Source: Bacteroidaceae bacterium
GTDB lineage: Bacteria; Bacteroidota; Bacteroidia; Bacteroidales; Bacteroidaceae
Length of the DNA stretch: 57,552 nt
Reading direction: 5' to 3'
Assembly (NCBI GenBank): GCA_017471185.1
Contig: JAFUVZ010000080.1
Location: forward strand, 1 to 57,552
The notes below the pieces were generated by a model that was not told the origin of the DNA, made no database searches, and saw only the letters and a list, made by a program, of their open reading frames with translations. Below are positions 33,493-41,681 of the stretch, piece after piece. A program made the translations under genes and the position numbers. Numbering within the stretch: position 1 is the first letter of the stretch; every line of letters begins with the position of its first letter.

Positions 33493-34551
33493 ATGAAGAA
33501 ATCTTTTATACTGGTTATGGCTTGCGCCACCTTCATGGCATGTAACCAAAGCAATCAACCGAATGTACTCAACGGTATCATGATAGAGAAGCAGGGAGTG
33601 TTCTCTTCCGGAGGTCGAGTTACGGCCCCTATCCCTGGCGAGTATGACCCGACGCAGAACTGGCTTGACAATGACAGGAAAGGAACTACCACCCATGTGG
33701 ATCATGCCAATACATTCTATCAGATTCCAGCAGACGGGCAAGGCCTGCCTATGGTTTTCCTGCATGGTTACGGGCAAACCAGAACGGGATGGCAAGCTAC
33801 ACCAGACGGTCGTGAGGGATGGTCGGACATCTTCTTGAAAAAAGGACATCCTGTGTTCCTGGTTGACCAGCCACGCCGTGGAGCAGCCGGTGCTACAGAA
33901 GAAATCGTCAATAACCCAGGTGATGTAGCCGGTACTCGATTCAAGGTAGGTGAACAAGCCTGGTACACTCATTTCCGCATCGGGCGAGTGGCTCCTGAAA
34001 GATATGATGGCTCTCAGTTTCCTGAAGGTGAGGAAGCGCAAAGACAGTTCTTCTGCCAGATGACCCCAAACACAGGCAACTATGATGAAACTGTGTTCGG
34101 CAAGGCTTTGAGTGCCGTTCTGAAAGATGTGAAAGCCATGACGGGCAAGAAGAGCATCTATGTGACCCACTCTCAGGGAGGCCGTGTGGGTTGGGCAACC
34201 GACACTGACAATATGGCTGCCATCGTGGCCATAGAGCCAGGATTCGGCCCTCAGCTTGGTTCTGACACCTACCAGAAGTTTGTGGAAGCCAAAGTGCCCA
34301 TCCTGTTCCTCTTTGGCGACTATATCGAGAATGGTCCGGAGGATATTCAGTCAACGGGCTTCTGGCGCATGGTAATGCAGCAGTGCCGTGAATTTGCAGC
34401 ACAATACAATGCAGATGGTGGCAATGCAACAGTCGTTCATCTGCCAGATGTAGGCATCACAGGCAACAGCCACTTCATGTTCCAAGAGATGAACAATGAC
34501 GAGATAGCCGACATCGTTTCAAATTGGCTGCAGGAAAACGTACATGAATAA
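33493..34551 (+). CDS. Alpha/beta hydrolase lipoprotein
   Basis: A 352-residue lipoprotein (lipobox FMAC, Cys17). VFLHGYGQT forms the oxyanion loop and THSQGG the nucleophile elbow with Ser227. HFMFQEMNN near the end probably supplies the catalytic His. It resembles secreted esterases and epoxide-hydrolase-like enzymes of Bacteroidetes. It lies 25 bp after the cupin gene and 21 bp before the aldo/keto reductase gene, in one operon. Substrate unknown, probably an ester. Confidence 0.85.
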   Translation: MKKSFILVMACATFMACNQSNQPNVLNGIMIEKQGVFSSGGRVTAPIPGEYDPTQNWLDNDRKGTTTHVDHANTFYQIPADGQGLPMVFLHGYGQTRTGWQATPDGREGWSDIFLKKGHPVFLVDQPRRGAAGATEEIVNNPGDVAGTRFKVGEQAWYTHFRIGRVAPERYDGSQFPEGEEAQRQFFCQMTPNTGNYDETVFGKALSAVLKDVKAMTGKKSIYVTHSQGGRVGWATDTDNMAAIVAIEPGFGPQLGSDTYQKFVEAKVPILFLFGDYIENGPEDIQSTGFWRMVMQQCREFAAQYNADGGNATVVHLPDVGITGNSHFMFQEMNNDEIADIVSNWLQENVHE

Positions 34552-34572
34552 ATAACATAAAGAATCAGAAAT

Positions 34573-35574
34573 ATGCTTGCAAAAAGAAATATTGGCAATT
34601 TGGAAGTTTCTGCAGTGAGTCTGGGCTGCATGGGTATCAGTCACGCTTACGGCGAAGCATCTTCCAAGCAGGATGTAGCAGAACTGTTGGCTAAGGCCAT
34701 CGAAGTTGGCTATACCATGTTTGATACAGCAGAGGTGTATGGAACGGCTGACAATCCTCATCATAACGAGGAGTTACTGGGAGAGCTGCTAAAACCTTAC
34801 CGCAACCAGATAGTGATTGCGACAAAATGTGGCATTACTTTCGACAAAAGCTTCATAGGTAAAGGTACCATGCCACTGATTACAGACGGCAGCCCCAATG
34901 CCATCCGCGAGTCTATCGAAGGCTCATTACAAAGACTACAAACCGACCACATCGACTTGTATTACCAGCATCGTGTTGATCCTAAAGTGAAGCCAGAGAC
35001 GGTGGCAGAGACAATGGCTGAACTGATTAAAGAAGGGAAGATTCTGCATTGGGGCGTTTCAGAAGCAAGTGAAGAGTATATCCGCAGAGCGCACAAAGTT
35101 TGCCCTATTACGGCTGTTCAGATGAGATATTCCATGATGGCACGCTGGCATGAGGCACTCTTCCCCATCCTTGAAGAGTTGAACATCGGACTGGTGGCAT
35201 TCTCTCCATTGGCAAATGGCTTGCTGAGCAATAGTTATAAGCCAGACAGTCAGTTTGATGCAAAAACAGACTATCGTGCTTCCATGCCTCAGTTCAAAAA
35301 AGAAAGCTTTGAAAAGAACAAGGCTTTGTTTGACCTCATCAACCAATTGGCAACAGAAAAAGAGGCAACGCCTTCTCAAATATCTTTGGCTTGGATGCTT
35401 TGCAAGAAACCTTGGATTGTTCCTATCCCTGGCACTCGCAAGGTGACTCGTCTGATTGAGAATGCAGGGGCAGCAGCCATCCAGCTCTCAGCTGATGAAG
35501 TTAAGAATATCGACAAGGCTTTGGACGAGATGGAAATGAGCGACGTGTTCGGTGGTTCGAAAATCGTGAAGTAA
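34573..35574 (+). CDS. Aldo/keto reductase, YakC/AKR13-like
   Basis: A 333-residue reductase distinct in type from the others in the window. SLGCMGISHAYG is the entry motif, the tetrad residues are in DTAEVYG, IATKCG and YYQHRVD, and PIPGTRKVTRLIEN is the NADPH loop. The group includes perakine-reductase-like and YakC-like enzymes that reduce aldehydes or ketones. Cytoplasmic. Last gene of the cupin operon; no clear hairpin follows. Confidence 0.9.
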   Translation: MLAKRNIGNLEVSAVSLGCMGISHAYGEASSKQDVAELLAKAIEVGYTMFDTAEVYGTADNPHHNEELLGELLKPYRNQIVIATKCGITFDKSFIGKGTMPLITDGSPNAIRESIEGSLQRLQTDHIDLYYQHRVDPKVKPETVAETMAELIKEGKILHWGVSEASEEYIRRAHKVCPITAVQMRYSMMARWHEALFPILEELNIGLVAFSPLANGLLSNSYKPDSQFDAKTDYRASMPQFKKESFEKNKALFDLINQLATEKEATPSQISLAWMLCKKPWIVPIPGTRKVTRLIENAGAAAIQLSADEVKNIDKALDEMEMSDVFGGSKIVK

Positions 35575-35780
35575 ACTATGCAGATACATGCGTGCAGGAG
35601 TTCCATACTCAGCATATCGCCTTAACTTACAAACATAACAACTCTCCTTTTAGCATATAACAGGAAAAAACGTAATTATTACAGAATTATGCGTAATGGG
35701 GAAGTTGATGTTTCAGTGTAATTTTGCCATTAACATAGAAAGACGATACGAATTAAACGTCATAAAAAAACAAAAGAATT

Positions 35781-36668
35781 ATGGGAATTAAAGCATTACA
35801 GGCTCCAGTTGAGCAGATTACATTTACTCCAGTGGTATTCGAGAACAAAGACTCACACTTGAAACTGGCTGGTATCGTTTATGCACCACGCAACATGAAA
35901 GCTGATGACAAACTTCCTGCAGTCATTGTGCAAGGTCCAATGGGGGCAGTAAAGGAACAATGTCAGACACTCTATGCCCAGTTTTTGGTTAGCCAAGGCT
36001 ATATCGCTATGGTTTATGACTATTCTTATATAGGAGCCAGCGAAGGACTGCCACGAGGCTATGAAGACCCAGAGGTAAAGGCCAGTGACATACTAAGTGC
36101 TGCCGAGTTCTTCAGTAATTATCCTAATGTTGATGCTAACCGTATGGCCGCAGTGGGTATCTGTGGATCTGGTGTTTATCTACCATTGGCCATGCTACAG
36201 GAATCAAAGATTAAAGCTTTTGTGTCAGTCAATCCCTTTACTGTTATCGACACTGTTCCATACGATGCGGAACAGATAGAGCGTGACCGTGCTGAATTTG
36301 AGGCAGGTGGTGATGCACGTCGCATTCCCAACATGATTGAACCTGATAGTGAGGGAGCCGAGTACTACTTCAATGCAGAGCGGGGATCAGTAACCAATCA
36401 GGTGTCTTTCGTCACGTGGTCTGTTCCCACATGGGCTAAGTTTCATCCGACAGAAATCGTGAAGGGTCTGACCAAACCATATCTTGTAGTTGTAGGAGAG
36501 AATGCATTCACCCGTCCTGGTGCTGAAGTGATGTTTGCAAACATAGGAAGCCAGGACAAGCAATTAGTAGTCATTCCTGGAGCTCGCCACTTCGACATGT
36601 ATGATGGCGAGGGGTTTGCTGATAAGTCAATAGCAGCTATTGTTGAGTTCTTGAGGGAGAAACTTTAA
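35781..36668 (+). CDS. YcjY/dienelactone-hydrolase-like protein
   Basis: A 295-residue alpha/beta hydrolase without a signal peptide. The nucleophile elbow reads VGICGSG, with Cys128 in the usual serine position as in dienelactone hydrolases and YcjY-like proteins. VIVQGPMG is the oxyanion loop, and the catalytic His is in GARHFDMYD. It is a single-gene unit: 206 bp of non-coding DNA precede it (a TAATTTTG box at 35719-35726 may be its -7) and a terminator follows. A lactone or ester substrate is likely. Confidence 0.85.
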   Translation: MGIKALQAPVEQITFTPVVFENKDSHLKLAGIVYAPRNMKADDKLPAVIVQGPMGAVKEQCQTLYAQFLVSQGYIAMVYDYSYIGASEGLPRGYEDPEVKASDILSAAEFFSNYPNVDANRMAAVGICGSGVYLPLAMLQESKIKAFVSVNPFTVIDTVPYDAEQIERDRAEFEAGGDARRIPNMIEPDSEGAEYYFNAERGSVTNQVSFVTWSVPTWAKFHPTEIVKGLTKPYLVVVGENAFTRPGAEVMFANIGSQDKQLVVIPGARHFDMYDGEGFADKSIAAIVEFLREKL

Positions 36669-36723
36669 TCATATCACCGATAAAAAAACAGGTAATCTTT
36701 ATTTACAGATTTTTTATAATAAT

Positions 36724-36771
36724 ACACCGCATTTTTCGTAAGTGCGGTGTGTTTTTTTATCTATACCTTTG
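36724..36771 (+). terminator. Terminator-promoter junction c: ACACCGCA stem
   Basis: ACACCGCA (36724-36731) pairs with TGCGGTGT (36743-36750) around an 11-nt loop, followed by seven T's. TACCTTTG at 36764-36771 is the -7 box of the next unit, so terminator and promoter again touch. A clear -33 box is not seen. Confidence 0.65.
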
Positions 36772-36793
36772 CAGCAGGAAAAACAAAACGGAT

Positions 36794-37788
36794 ATGAACA
36801 GAAGAAATTTTCTAAGACTAATGACATTGGCTGCGGCAGGAAGCACAGTCTCCGGCAAAGTATTGGCCAATATGAATAAGTACATGAACATCATTGCTGA
36901 AAAGAATGGTGTACCATACGTTACGTTAAATAATGGCGTTGAGATGCCACAGTTAGGTTTAGGCACTTTCGCACAACCTTCCAATGAAGTGTGCCGCAAT
37001 TCAGTATTGGCTGCTTTGAATGCCGGCTTTAGACACATTGATACAGCTCATGGGTACAACGACGAACGCGGAGAGTAGGACAAGGTTTCAAGGATAGCGG
37101 TGTGGCTCGTGACCAAATCTGGTTAACAAGCAAACTATGGATTGGCGACTACGATAACGGAAAGACCCTGGAGAGCATTGATAAAATGCTTCAGCGCCTT
37201 CAAACCGACTATATTGACCTGCTTTATATACACCATCCAGTGGGCGAAGTAATTCCAGCCTGGCAGGCTATGGAAAAGGCAGTAGAGCAAGGTAAGGTAC
37301 GTGCCTTGGGTATCAGCAATTTCGATTATCCAGACAAGGTGGTACAAGACTATTTCCATGACATTTGTGAAAACCAGAAAATTAAACCACAGGTTATCCA
37401 GTTGGAATGCAACATCTATGCCCAGCGTAAGGATATGCGTGAGAAAATCAAACCCTACAATATTCAAATGGAATGCTGGTTTCCATTGGGTGGTATGATG
37501 GGCGTACAACGTCTTTCGCAAGACCCAGTTATTCAACAAATAGCAAAAGCTCATGGAAAGACTGCTGTGCAGACCATGTTGCGCTGGCACATTCAAGAAG
37601 GCTTTTCTGTGATTCCTGGCTCCAAGAATCCTGAGCACATCAAGGAAAACATCAATATCTTTAACTTTGAGTTAAGCGAAACAGAGATGAACCAGATTCG
37701 ATCTTTAAACATGGAAAAGCGTACCTTTGTCAGCAGCTACGACAGTGTAGAACAACGTCAACGTACTCGTCAGATAGACGATTTATAA
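36794..37788 (+). pseudogene. Tat-type aldo/keto reductase, frameshifted
   Basis: The first part begins MNRRNFLRLM, a twin-arginine signal, and runs through DTAHGYNDERG, holding the Asp and Tyr of the AKR tetrad, before a TAG at 37076. The second part, in another frame from about 37075 to 37788, continues with GQGFKDSGVARDQ and holds Lys (LTSKLW) and His (YIHHP). An extra GA in GGAGAGTAG explains the shift: removing it restores the expected GVGQG. The intact paralogue lies at 40634. This is a recent loss, a reversible slip, or a sequencing error. It is followed by an EFR1-type gene. Confidence 0.85.
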
Positions 37789-37821
37789 TCAAAAGATGTA
37801 ATCATTCTAATAATAAAGAAT

Positions 37822-38691
37822 ATGAAAAGAAGGGATTTCATAAAATTTATGGCAGCAACAATGACAGCAACAGTTATAAGCTCAGAACTATTAGCTTCTT
37901 GCACTACAGAAAATGGAAGGAAAAGACTTGTTTTCTTCTTCACGGGTACAGGTAACAGCCTCTATGCAGCAAAGCAATTTAGCGATAACCCCATCAGCAT
38001 ACCGCAGGCTTTGAAGAGTGATAACCTGGTATTTGATGCCGATGAGATAGGTATCGTGTATCCGGTCTATGCACATACCCCTCCAAACATCGTGCGCGAC
38101 TTTCTGGATAAAGCAACACTAAATGCCCCTTATAAGTTTGCCATCGCTACCTTTGGCAATCGCAAGTGCAACAGCGTGGAGATTATTGACCACGTCGCAA
38201 AAAAGGCTGGGGTGAAGTTCGACTATATCACCACTATTAACATGGTTGACAACTTCTTGGTGGGATTTGACATGGATGAGCAAATCAAGCTGGACAAGCA
38301 CGAGGATGAGCAGCTGGCTCAGGCTGTGGCAGATGTGAATGAACAGAAACACTGGCATCAGCCTTTTACCGAGGAAGAGAGGCAAGTGCATATCCAACGC
38401 TTCGGCGACAACTATGATGCCAGGATGACAACAAACAGCAGCGGCGCATTCAAGATTGACAGAGATTTGTGCGTGGGTTGCGGATTCTGTACAAAAGTCT
38501 GTCCGCACAAGAACTATAAATTCACATCACAGGGCATCACGACTGATGGAAAATGTGAGATGTGCCTTTCATGCGTTCATAACTGTCCGCAAAAAGCCAT
38601 CAAGCTCAGCATGCCAGAGGTAAACCCTAATGCACGCTACCGCCATCCGAGAATTTCCATCAACGAAATAGTACGTGCTAATAGGCAATAA
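37822..38691 (+). CDS. EFR1-type flavodoxin-ferredoxin protein, Tat signal, copy 1
   Basis: A 289-residue protein joining a flavodoxin fold to a two-cluster ferredoxin. MKRRDFIKFM is a twin-arginine motif and LLASC gives a lipobox at Cys27, so it is probably exported folded and lipid-anchored. TGTGNS at 41-46 binds FMN phosphate. Two 4Fe-4S motifs follow: Cys217, 220, 223, 227 and Cys245, 248, 251, 255. The tail VNPNARYRHPRI is shared with the two other copies in the window. It would carry or transfer single electrons to a partner reductase. It lies 33 bp after the broken aldo/keto reductase gene. Confidence 0.88.
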   Translation: MKRRDFIKFMAATMTATVISSELLASCTTENGRKRLVFFFTGTGNSLYAAKQFSDNPISIPQALKSDNLVFDADEIGIVYPVYAHTPPNIVRDFLDKATLNAPYKFAIATFGNRKCNSVEIIDHVAKKAGVKFDYITTINMVDNFLVGFDMDEQIKLDKHEDEQLAQAVADVNEQKHWHQPFTEEERQVHIQRFGDNYDARMTTNSSGAFKIDRDLCVGCGFCTKVCPHKNYKFTSQGITTDGKCEMCLSCVHNCPQKAIKLSMPEVNPNARYRHPRISINEIVRANRQ

Positions 38692-38704
38692 ACCAAAAGA
38701 GTTT

Positions 38705-38736
38705 TTTGTTTATGCCATTGTTTTTCCATATCTTTG
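38705..38736 (+). promoter_or_regulatory. Promoter for AraC paralogue 2
   Basis: TTTG at 38705-38708 and TATCTTTG at 38729-38736 with 20 bp between, 23 bp before the ATG at 38760. Confidence 0.65.
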
Positions 38737-38759
38737 TCTCCAAAACAAGGAGCAAAGGT

Positions 38760-39569
38760 ATGGATTTCGACATTAATAACATCATAATAGAAGACAACCT
38801 GAACGGACTTTTGGAAAAGAGATTGAGTGATTATGTAGGTCATTTCTATTGCTCAAACGGAAGTTGCGAAATTATGTTCAACGAAAAGGCAGAAGCATTT
38901 AGCAAAGGAGATTGCATGATTATTGTCGTACCCAGCATGATATCAGGCATAAAGCCGACCGAAGACTTTCAAGTAAAAGCCATCTATACCTCACACCCTT
39001 TTCTGGAATCGTGTGCACCACGAAACAACCATGCCATTAAAGGCACATTAGCATTATATATTGATCCCATTTGGCATCTGACAGAAAAAGAAAAACATAT
39101 TTGTGAACGCAATTTTCAGCAAGTGGAAGAACGACTCGCGGAAACTGATCATGCATACCATCGTGACTTGATGATTAGTGTGGTGCAAACATTTTTTTTG
39201 GATTTCTACAATTTCCAAGTGCGAATCTTTGGAAAAAGCAACATTCAGGAACATAAGGCATCCATTATGCTCCGTTTCATACAAATGCTTCAAGAAGGTG
39301 TTTATCGGGAGCATCGGAAAGTAAGCTACTTCGCCGACAAACTATGTGTTACACCCAAATACCTGTCAGAAGTTTCAAAGAAGACCAGTGGATTTAGTGC
39401 CAACTACTGGATTAACAGATTTACAGTAATTGAAATTAACCGTTTACTGAAAGACAGGTCACTAACCTTTGCTGAGATATCAGAGCAACTGAATTTCTCC
39501 TCTCCTGCCTACTTCACTCATTATGTGCAGACTTATTTAGGAGACTCACCATCAGCTCACAGACAATAG
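38760..39569 (+). CDS. AraC-family regulator, paralogue 2
   Basis: A 269-residue regulator, aligned end to end with the one at 29811. Start MDFDINNIIIEDNLNG at ATG 38760 follows a good promoter; the longer frame begins upstream of the -7 box. The DNA-binding part includes VSYFADKLCVTPKYLSEVSK and LNFSSPAYFTHYVQTYLG. Embedded between two EFR1 units, it is the best candidate for local control of the redox cluster. Confidence 0.9.
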   Translation: MDFDINNIIIEDNLNGLLEKRLSDYVGHFYCSNGSCEIMFNEKAEAFSKGDCMIIVVPSMISGIKPTEDFQVKAIYTSHPFLESCAPRNNHAIKGTLALYIDPIWHLTEKEKHICERNFQQVEERLAETDHAYHRDLMISVVQTFFLDFYNFQVRIFGKSNIQEHKASIMLRFIQMLQEGVYREHRKVSYFADKLCVTPKYLSEVSKKTSGFSANYWINRFTVIEINRLLKDRSLTFAEISEQLNFSSPAYFTHYVQTYLGDSPSAHRQ

Positions 39570-39579
39570 CAATGTATAT

Positions 39580-39615
39580 CTTCCGCAGAAAGTGAAAAAT
39601 CTGCGGAAGTTTTTA
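39580..39615 (+). terminator. Terminator-promoter junction e: CTTCCGCAG stem
   Basis: CTTCCGCAG (39580-39588) pairs perfectly with CTGCGGAAG (39601-39609), then T's. The loop AAAGTGAAAAA is shared with the hairpin at 32407. The promoter at 39616-39647 follows immediately. Confidence 0.78.
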
Positions 39616-39647
39616 TTTTGCGGCCACCTCCCTACTCCCTACCTTTG
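39616..39647 (+). promoter_or_regulatory. Promoter for the EFR1-AKR-esterase operon
   Basis: TTTTG at 39616-39620, 19-bp spacer, TACCTTTG at 39640-39647, 26 bp before the ATG at 39674. Box sequences and spacing match the promoter at 32445-32476. Confidence 0.78.
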
Positions 39648-39673
39648 CAATAGGAACAAAAACACATATAATT

Positions 39674-40579
39674 ATGACTACCAAAAGAATGACAAGGCGC
39701 GAGGCGCTGAAGAACTTAGGTTTGTTGGCAACAGGGTCATTCATGCTTTATACTGGTGTAATGACATCTTCCTGCTCAGACGAAAATAGCAAGAAGCGTA
39801 TTGTATTCTATTTCACTGGTTCCGGCAACAGCCTGTATGTGGCGAAGCATTTGAGTGCCCAGCCCATCAGCATCCCTCAGGTACTACAGGACGGACCCAT
39901 GGAGTTTGAGGCTGACGAAATAGGTCTGGTATTTCCTGACTATCAGGGAAAAGCACCCAACATCGTGCAGGAATTTGCCCAGAAGGTAAAACTGAAGGCA
40001 AACTACATGTTCTCTGTCATCACCTACGGACTGGACAACTGCTTAGTTACTGAGTTGTGGGAAGAATATGCCAAGCAGTATGGTTGGCACTTTGACTATA
40101 TCAACGTGGTTCTGACGCAGGATGTATATCTGGATATGTTCGACCAAGACCAGCAACGACAACTGGCAGCCCAGAAAGATGAGGAAGGACAGATTGCCAA
40201 GGTGGTGGAAGACATCAACAGCCAGCGAAAATGGATATACGAGATTACCCCTGAAGCTCACGCCCGTGGCGAACAGATTATGAATATGGTTTCACGCTTC
40301 CCTATCTACCCTGCTACAAGTCAGAATCTTTTGCGTATTGACAGGGATTTGTGCGTAGGTTGCAACACATGTGTGGAGGTATGTCCCAAAAAATGCTTCA
40401 GCTATGGTAACATGGGGTTGACAAATATGGGTGATTGCGCCCGTTGCTATGCCTGTGCCAACAACTGTCCGCAGAAAGCCATCAAGCTGGCTGGCCGTGA
40501 AGCCAACCCGAATGCACGCTATCGCCATCCGAAGATTACATTGCAGGAAATCGTACGTTCAAACCGTCAACACGGATAA
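39674..40579 (+). CDS. EFR1-type flavodoxin-ferredoxin protein, Tat signal, copy 2
   Basis: A 301-residue paralogue of the protein at 37822. MTRREALKNLGLLATG is a twin-arginine signal and TSSC a lipobox (Cys34). FMN loop TGSGNS at 48-53; 4Fe-4S motifs Cys227, 230, 233, 237 and Cys255, 258, 261, 265, with an extra Cys241. The middle section (DQDQQRQLAAQKDEEGQIAK) and tail closely match copy 3 at 46660. It heads a five-gene operon with a Tat-type aldo/keto reductase next, the likely electron or substrate partner. Confidence 0.9.
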   Translation: MTTKRMTRREALKNLGLLATGSFMLYTGVMTSSCSDENSKKRIVFYFTGSGNSLYVAKHLSAQPISIPQVLQDGPMEFEADEIGLVFPDYQGKAPNIVQEFAQKVKLKANYMFSVITYGLDNCLVTELWEEYAKQYGWHFDYINVVLTQDVYLDMFDQDQQRQLAAQKDEEGQIAKVVEDINSQRKWIYEITPEAHARGEQIMNMVSRFPIYPATSQNLLRIDRDLCVGCNTCVEVCPKKCFSYGNMGLTNMGDCARCYACANNCPQKAIKLAGREANPNARYRHPKITLQEIVRSNRQHG

Positions 40580-40582
40580 CTA

Positions 40583-40618
40583 AGACATTGAACATTGAAT
40601 ATTGAACATTGAATATTT
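40583..40618 (+). repeat. ATTGAACATTGAAT tandem repeat
   Basis: Units of 8-9 nt (CATTGAA, TATTGAA) fill the gap between the EFR1 and aldo/keto reductase genes. The complementary form TTCAATGTTCAATGTTCAAT occurs inside the signal peptide of the DUF4831 gene at 52441-52473. Confidence 0.8.
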
Positions 40619-40633
40619 AATAAATAACACGTT

Positions 40634-41674
40634 ATGAAGAACAAGAAAATGACAAGACGCGAGGCTTTAAGAAACCTCGGATTACTGACCGCAGGCGTTT
40701 TCGCCTTCTCTCCAAGTGTGATGGCATGTGCCACCAAAACACAGGATAACAAATCTATTGACAAGGCTACTCCTTCACCGGTAGGCGCATTGGCCCTGCC
40801 TGCTGTGCCAATCGCTACTTTGAGCAACGGTGTCAAACTGCCACGTCTTGGTTTGGGCACTTTCCTGCAGCCTGACAATGACGTGTGTAAGGCATCATGC
40901 CTCGCAGCATTGAAAGCAGGCTACAGGCATATCGATACTGCTCACGCTTATAATGATGAAGAAGGCGTGGGACGCGCCATCATGGAAAGCGGCATTCCTC
41001 GCGAGGAAATCTGCCTGGTAAGCAAGCTGTGGGTATCAGATTACGGTGCCGACGGCCATACATTGAAGGCTATTGATGAGATGCTGGCACGCCTGCAGAC
41101 CGACTATGTGGATGTGTTGTACGTACATCAGCCGGTAGGCGAGGTTCTTGCCGCTTGGAAGGAAATGGAGCAGGCCTATAAGCAAGGAAAGGTGAAGGCT
41201 CTTGGCATAAGCAATTTCGATTACCCTGACCCAGAATGCGATGCTATATTCGACGAGATTGTCAAGAATTCAGAGATCAAGCCCCACATCATGCAGGTGG
41301 AATGCCATCCATACGCTCAGCGCTTGGATGTGAAGAAGAAGATTGCTCCTTATAACCTGCAGCTGGAATGCTGGTATCCGTTAGGCGGCAAGTGGAGCAA
41401 TGGCGTAATCCTGAAGGATGAGGTAATCAACAAGATTGCCAGTGCCCGTGGCAAGAGTGCCGCTCAGATTATCCTGCGTTGGCACTTGCAGGAAGGGCAT
41501 AGCGCCATCCCTGGCTCAACCAATCCTGCACACATTCAGGAGAACATCAATATCTTTGACTTCGAGCTGACCGATGATGAGATGGCTCAGATCCGTGCCC
41601 TAAACAAGGAGCAGCGTCTTTATACCGCTACCTATCAACAGACCAAAGGCTTTGCTAACGGACCAAGAATGTAA
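40634..41674 (+). CDS. Aldo/keto reductase with Tat-type lipoprotein signal
   Basis: A 346-residue AKR. MTRREALRNLGLLTAG is a twin-arginine signal and VMAC a lipobox, so the folded, NADP(H)-loaded enzyme would be exported. The tetrad is intact in DTAHAYNDEEG, LVSKLW and YVHQP; AIPGSTNPAHIQEN is the cofactor loop. It is the working paralogue of the frameshifted gene at 36794. The signal resembles that of the EFR1 neighbours almost letter for letter, suggesting the signal was copied with the module. An exported NADPH enzyme needs a bound or regenerated cofactor; the EFR1 partner may serve. Confidence 0.88.
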   Translation: MKNKKMTRREALRNLGLLTAGVFAFSPSVMACATKTQDNKSIDKATPSPVGALALPAVPIATLSNGVKLPRLGLGTFLQPDNDVCKASCLAALKAGYRHIDTAHAYNDEEGVGRAIMESGIPREEICLVSKLWVSDYGADGHTLKAIDEMLARLQTDYVDVLYVHQPVGEVLAAWKEMEQAYKQGKVKALGISNFDYPDPECDAIFDEIVKNSEIKPHIMQVECHPYAQRLDVKKKIAPYNLQLECWYPLGGKWSNGVILKDEVINKIASARGKSAAQIILRWHLQEGHSAIPGSTNPAHIQENINIFDFELTDDEMAQIRALNKEQRLYTATYQQTKGFANGPRM

Positions 41675-41681
41675 TAAGATT

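Noticed and set aside
40567-40878. A 103-codon minus frame ending in LNIQCSIFNVQC
   Set aside because: It is antisense to the aldo/keto reductase start and the repeat block, and its notable ending is only translated repeat.
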